Assembly (NCBI GenBank): GCA_013204125.1
Contig: JABMOP010000335.1
Span: 1 to 6,913 of the forward strand
From: Rhodospirillales bacterium
GTDB lineage: Bacteria; Pseudomonadota; Alphaproteobacteria; Rhodospirillales; UBA2165
Length of the DNA: 6,913 nucleotides
Direction: 5' to 3'
The notes under the pieces are model-generated. The model saw nothing but the letters and a program-made list of their open reading frames with translations. It was not told the DNA's origin and did not search any database. This document shows positions 5,566 to 6,913 of the stretch, piece after piece. The position numbers and the translations under genes were made by a program. The first letter of the stretch is position 1; every line of letters begins with the position of its first letter.

Positions 5566-6913
5566 ATGGCTAAAGCATCGGTACAAACGGACCTCCGGGC
5601 TTTTCTGGGCTCGGTTGGAGATGCTGGACAGATCCAACATGTATCCGGTGCCCATTGGGATAAAGAAGTTGGCGCCATAACAGAAGTTCTTTATCGCGAG
5701 CAGGTAGAGAAAGCGCCGCTCCTGCTGTTCGATGATATTCCGGGCTACCCGAAAGGTTACCGGTGTCTCTACGGCATGCTTGGATCGCCCCTTCGCCTGG
5801 CCAGCGCGCTTGGACTTGATGCCGGCATATCGTTGCGCCGGCGTGCCATGCTTGATGCTTTTCGCGACAAGATCAGGGATCACGAACCGATCCCGCCAAG
5901 AATGGTGAATGGCGGTCCGGTGCTGGAAAACGTCGACGATGGCGATGACGTGAATTTGCTGAAATTTCCGGTCCCCATCCACCACGAAGAGGACGGCGGC
6001 AGGTATATCGGAACGGCGTGCGGTGTCATTACCAGAGATCCCGATACCGGGCGCATCAATGTTGGCACCTACCGGGTTCAGGTAATCGACGGAAAAACCT
6101 GCGCCTCATATATATCCAACGGCAAGCAGGGACGTATCCACCGCGATAAATATCACCAGAGGGGCGAGCCATGCCCAATGGCCATCGTCGTCGGTATTGA
6201 TCCGGTCACATATTTATCGGCGCGCTATACCCTTGCCGATCATGTCCCGGAACTTGATTGGGCCGGCGGCCTCGCCGGCCAAGCCATTGATTGCTTCGAA
6301 GGGGCGATAACCGGCCTTCCCATTCCGGTCAATTCGGAAATTGTTTTGGAAGGCTGGTGCCCGCCCGGCAAGATGGTTCCTGAAGGTCCCTTCGGCGAAT
6401 GGACGGGCTATTACGCGGGCGGCGAAAAGGACGAACCGGCCATCGACATCAAGCGCGTCTATCACCGCGACGATCCGATCCTGACCTGCGCCGCCAGCCA
6501 AAAACCGCCGCATTCGCATTTGTACGAGCGCTGTTTCATCCGCTCGGCGGCGCTTTTGGATTCCATGGAAGGTGCCGGCATTCCCGATGTCCAGGACGTG
6601 TGGGTGCATCAGGCTGGATCGGGCCGCACCTTCGTCGTCCTTGCCATCAAGCAACGTTATTTCGGCCATTCCACCCAGGTCGGCGTGGTCGCATCGCAGG
6701 TTAATCCAGTGGGCTATGCCGGGCGTTATGTGGTCGTCGTCGATGATGATATCGATCCTGGTGATATCCATGAAGTCATCTGGGCAATGGGCACCCGCTC
6801 CGATCCGAAGGTCGATTTTACCCATCTCGAAAAATGTTGGTCGTCGCGGCTGGATCCTATGGTGACCGACGATAAATATTATAACAACCGGGTCATTATC
6901 GACGCCTGTATCC
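5566..6913 (+). CDS. UbiD-family decarboxylase with full catalytic set (3' end outside window)
   Basis: The frame is open from ATG 5566 to the window edge, giving 449 residues; a further few tens are expected. The start has GAGGG (5555-5559) six bases upstream. A nearby ATG at 5550 is out of frame and stops at once. The protein should be a prenyl-FMN-dependent (de)carboxylase of aromatic or alpha,beta-unsaturated acids, cytosolic. Expected residues are all present at positions close to those I recall for Aspergillus Fdc1: N165 and R170 in INVGTYR, H192 in RIHRDKY, E229 in PELDWAGG, and E273 and E278 in PEGPFGEWTGYY. N165, H192 and E229 would hold Mn2+; R170, E273 and E278 would form the catalytic triad. 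The visible sequence ends in the C-terminal NRVIIDA segment. The gene is divergent from the MarR-like regulator and probably controlled by it. It needs a UbiX-made cofactor, and no ubiX lies in the window. Generic ubiquinone-pathway UbiD is less likely given the context. Confidence 0.93.
   Translation, partial: MAKASVQTDLRAFLGSVGDAGQIQHVSGAHWDKEVGAITEVLYREQVEKAPLLLFDDIPGYPKGYRCLYGMLGSPLRLASALGLDAGISLRRRAMLDAFRDKIRDHEPIPPRMVNGGPVLENVDDGDDVNLLKFPVPIHHEEDGGRYIGTACGVITRDPDTGRINVGTYRVQVIDGKTCASYISNGKQGRIHRDKYHQRGEPCPMAIVVGIDPVTYLSARYTLADHVPELDWAGGLAGQAIDCFEGAITGLPIPVNSEIVLEGWCPPGKMVPEGPFGEWTGYYAGGEKDEPAIDIKRVYHRDDPILTCAASQKPPHSHLYERCFIRSAALLDSMEGAGIPDVQDVWVHQAGSGRTFVVLAIKQRYFGHSTQVGVVASQVNPVGYAGRYVVVVDDDIDPGDIHEVIWAMGTRSDPKVDFTHLEKCWSSRLDPMVTDDKYYNNRVIIDACI

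Noticed and set aside
5550..5573. ATG at 5550 as the start of the second UbiD gene or a leader peptide
   Set aside because: It is out of frame with UbiD and reaches TAA after seven codons. It has no good ribosome site of its own, so a leader peptide is not supported.
5548..5985. 145-residue minus-strand open frame spanning the start of the second UbiD gene
   Set aside because: It overlaps both the UbiD N-terminus and the control region, and its sequence has no recognisable domain.
6214..6825. 203-residue minus-strand open frame opposite the second UbiD gene
   Set aside because: The plus-strand frame is open throughout 5566-6913 and carries all UbiD catalytic residues; this frame is an antisense shadow.

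Overview
The window looks like accessory catabolic DNA from a Gram-negative bacterium. Moderately high GC, NNC/NNG-biased codons and the gene families present suggest an alphaproteobacterium, possibly of a Rhodospirillales-like lineage. There is no rRNA or phylogenetic marker, so this is inference only. No mobile element, tRNA, rRNA or CRISPR array is visible. Coding density is very high: the only real gaps are a short terminator region near 1267-1301, 27 bp at 3962-3988, and a 105-bp divergent control region at 5461-5565.

Layout. (1) Positions 1-1266, plus strand: the C-terminal part of a divergent UbiD-family decarboxylase, cut by the left edge. It ends at a strong intrinsic terminator at 1288-1318. 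(2) Positions 5460 down to 1302, minus strand: a tight four-gene operon, read in the order MarR-family regulator, ornithine cyclodeaminase/mu-crystallin-family NAD(P)-dependent protein, two-cupin gentisate-dioxygenase-like protein, AMP-forming acyl-CoA synthetase. Two of its junctions are stop/start overlaps. (3) Positions 5566-6913, plus strand: a second UbiD-family decarboxylase, transcribed divergently from the regulator. It carries the full set of expected catalytic residues and is cut by the right edge.

Taken together this looks like a regulated gene set for breakdown of an aromatic or heteroaromatic carboxylic acid. The parts are ring-carboxylate removal (UbiD), acid activation to a CoA thioester (ligase), oxidative ring cleavage (bicupin dioxygenase), an imine/amino-acid redox step (mu-crystallin family), and a MarR sensor with AACCT/AGGTT palindromes in the divergent promoter region. 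The substrate cannot be read from the sequence. The mu-crystallin-type gene inside an aromatic operon hints at a nitrogen-containing substrate. No ubiX (prenyl-FMN synthase), transporter or maleylpyruvate-processing gene lies in the window.

The most unusual points are: the first UbiD-like protein lacks the usual second catalytic glutamate and the usual metal-binding Asn; the bicupin keeps its metal ligands only in the C-terminal cupin; and the second UbiD gene is open to the window edge, so it has no stop codon here.
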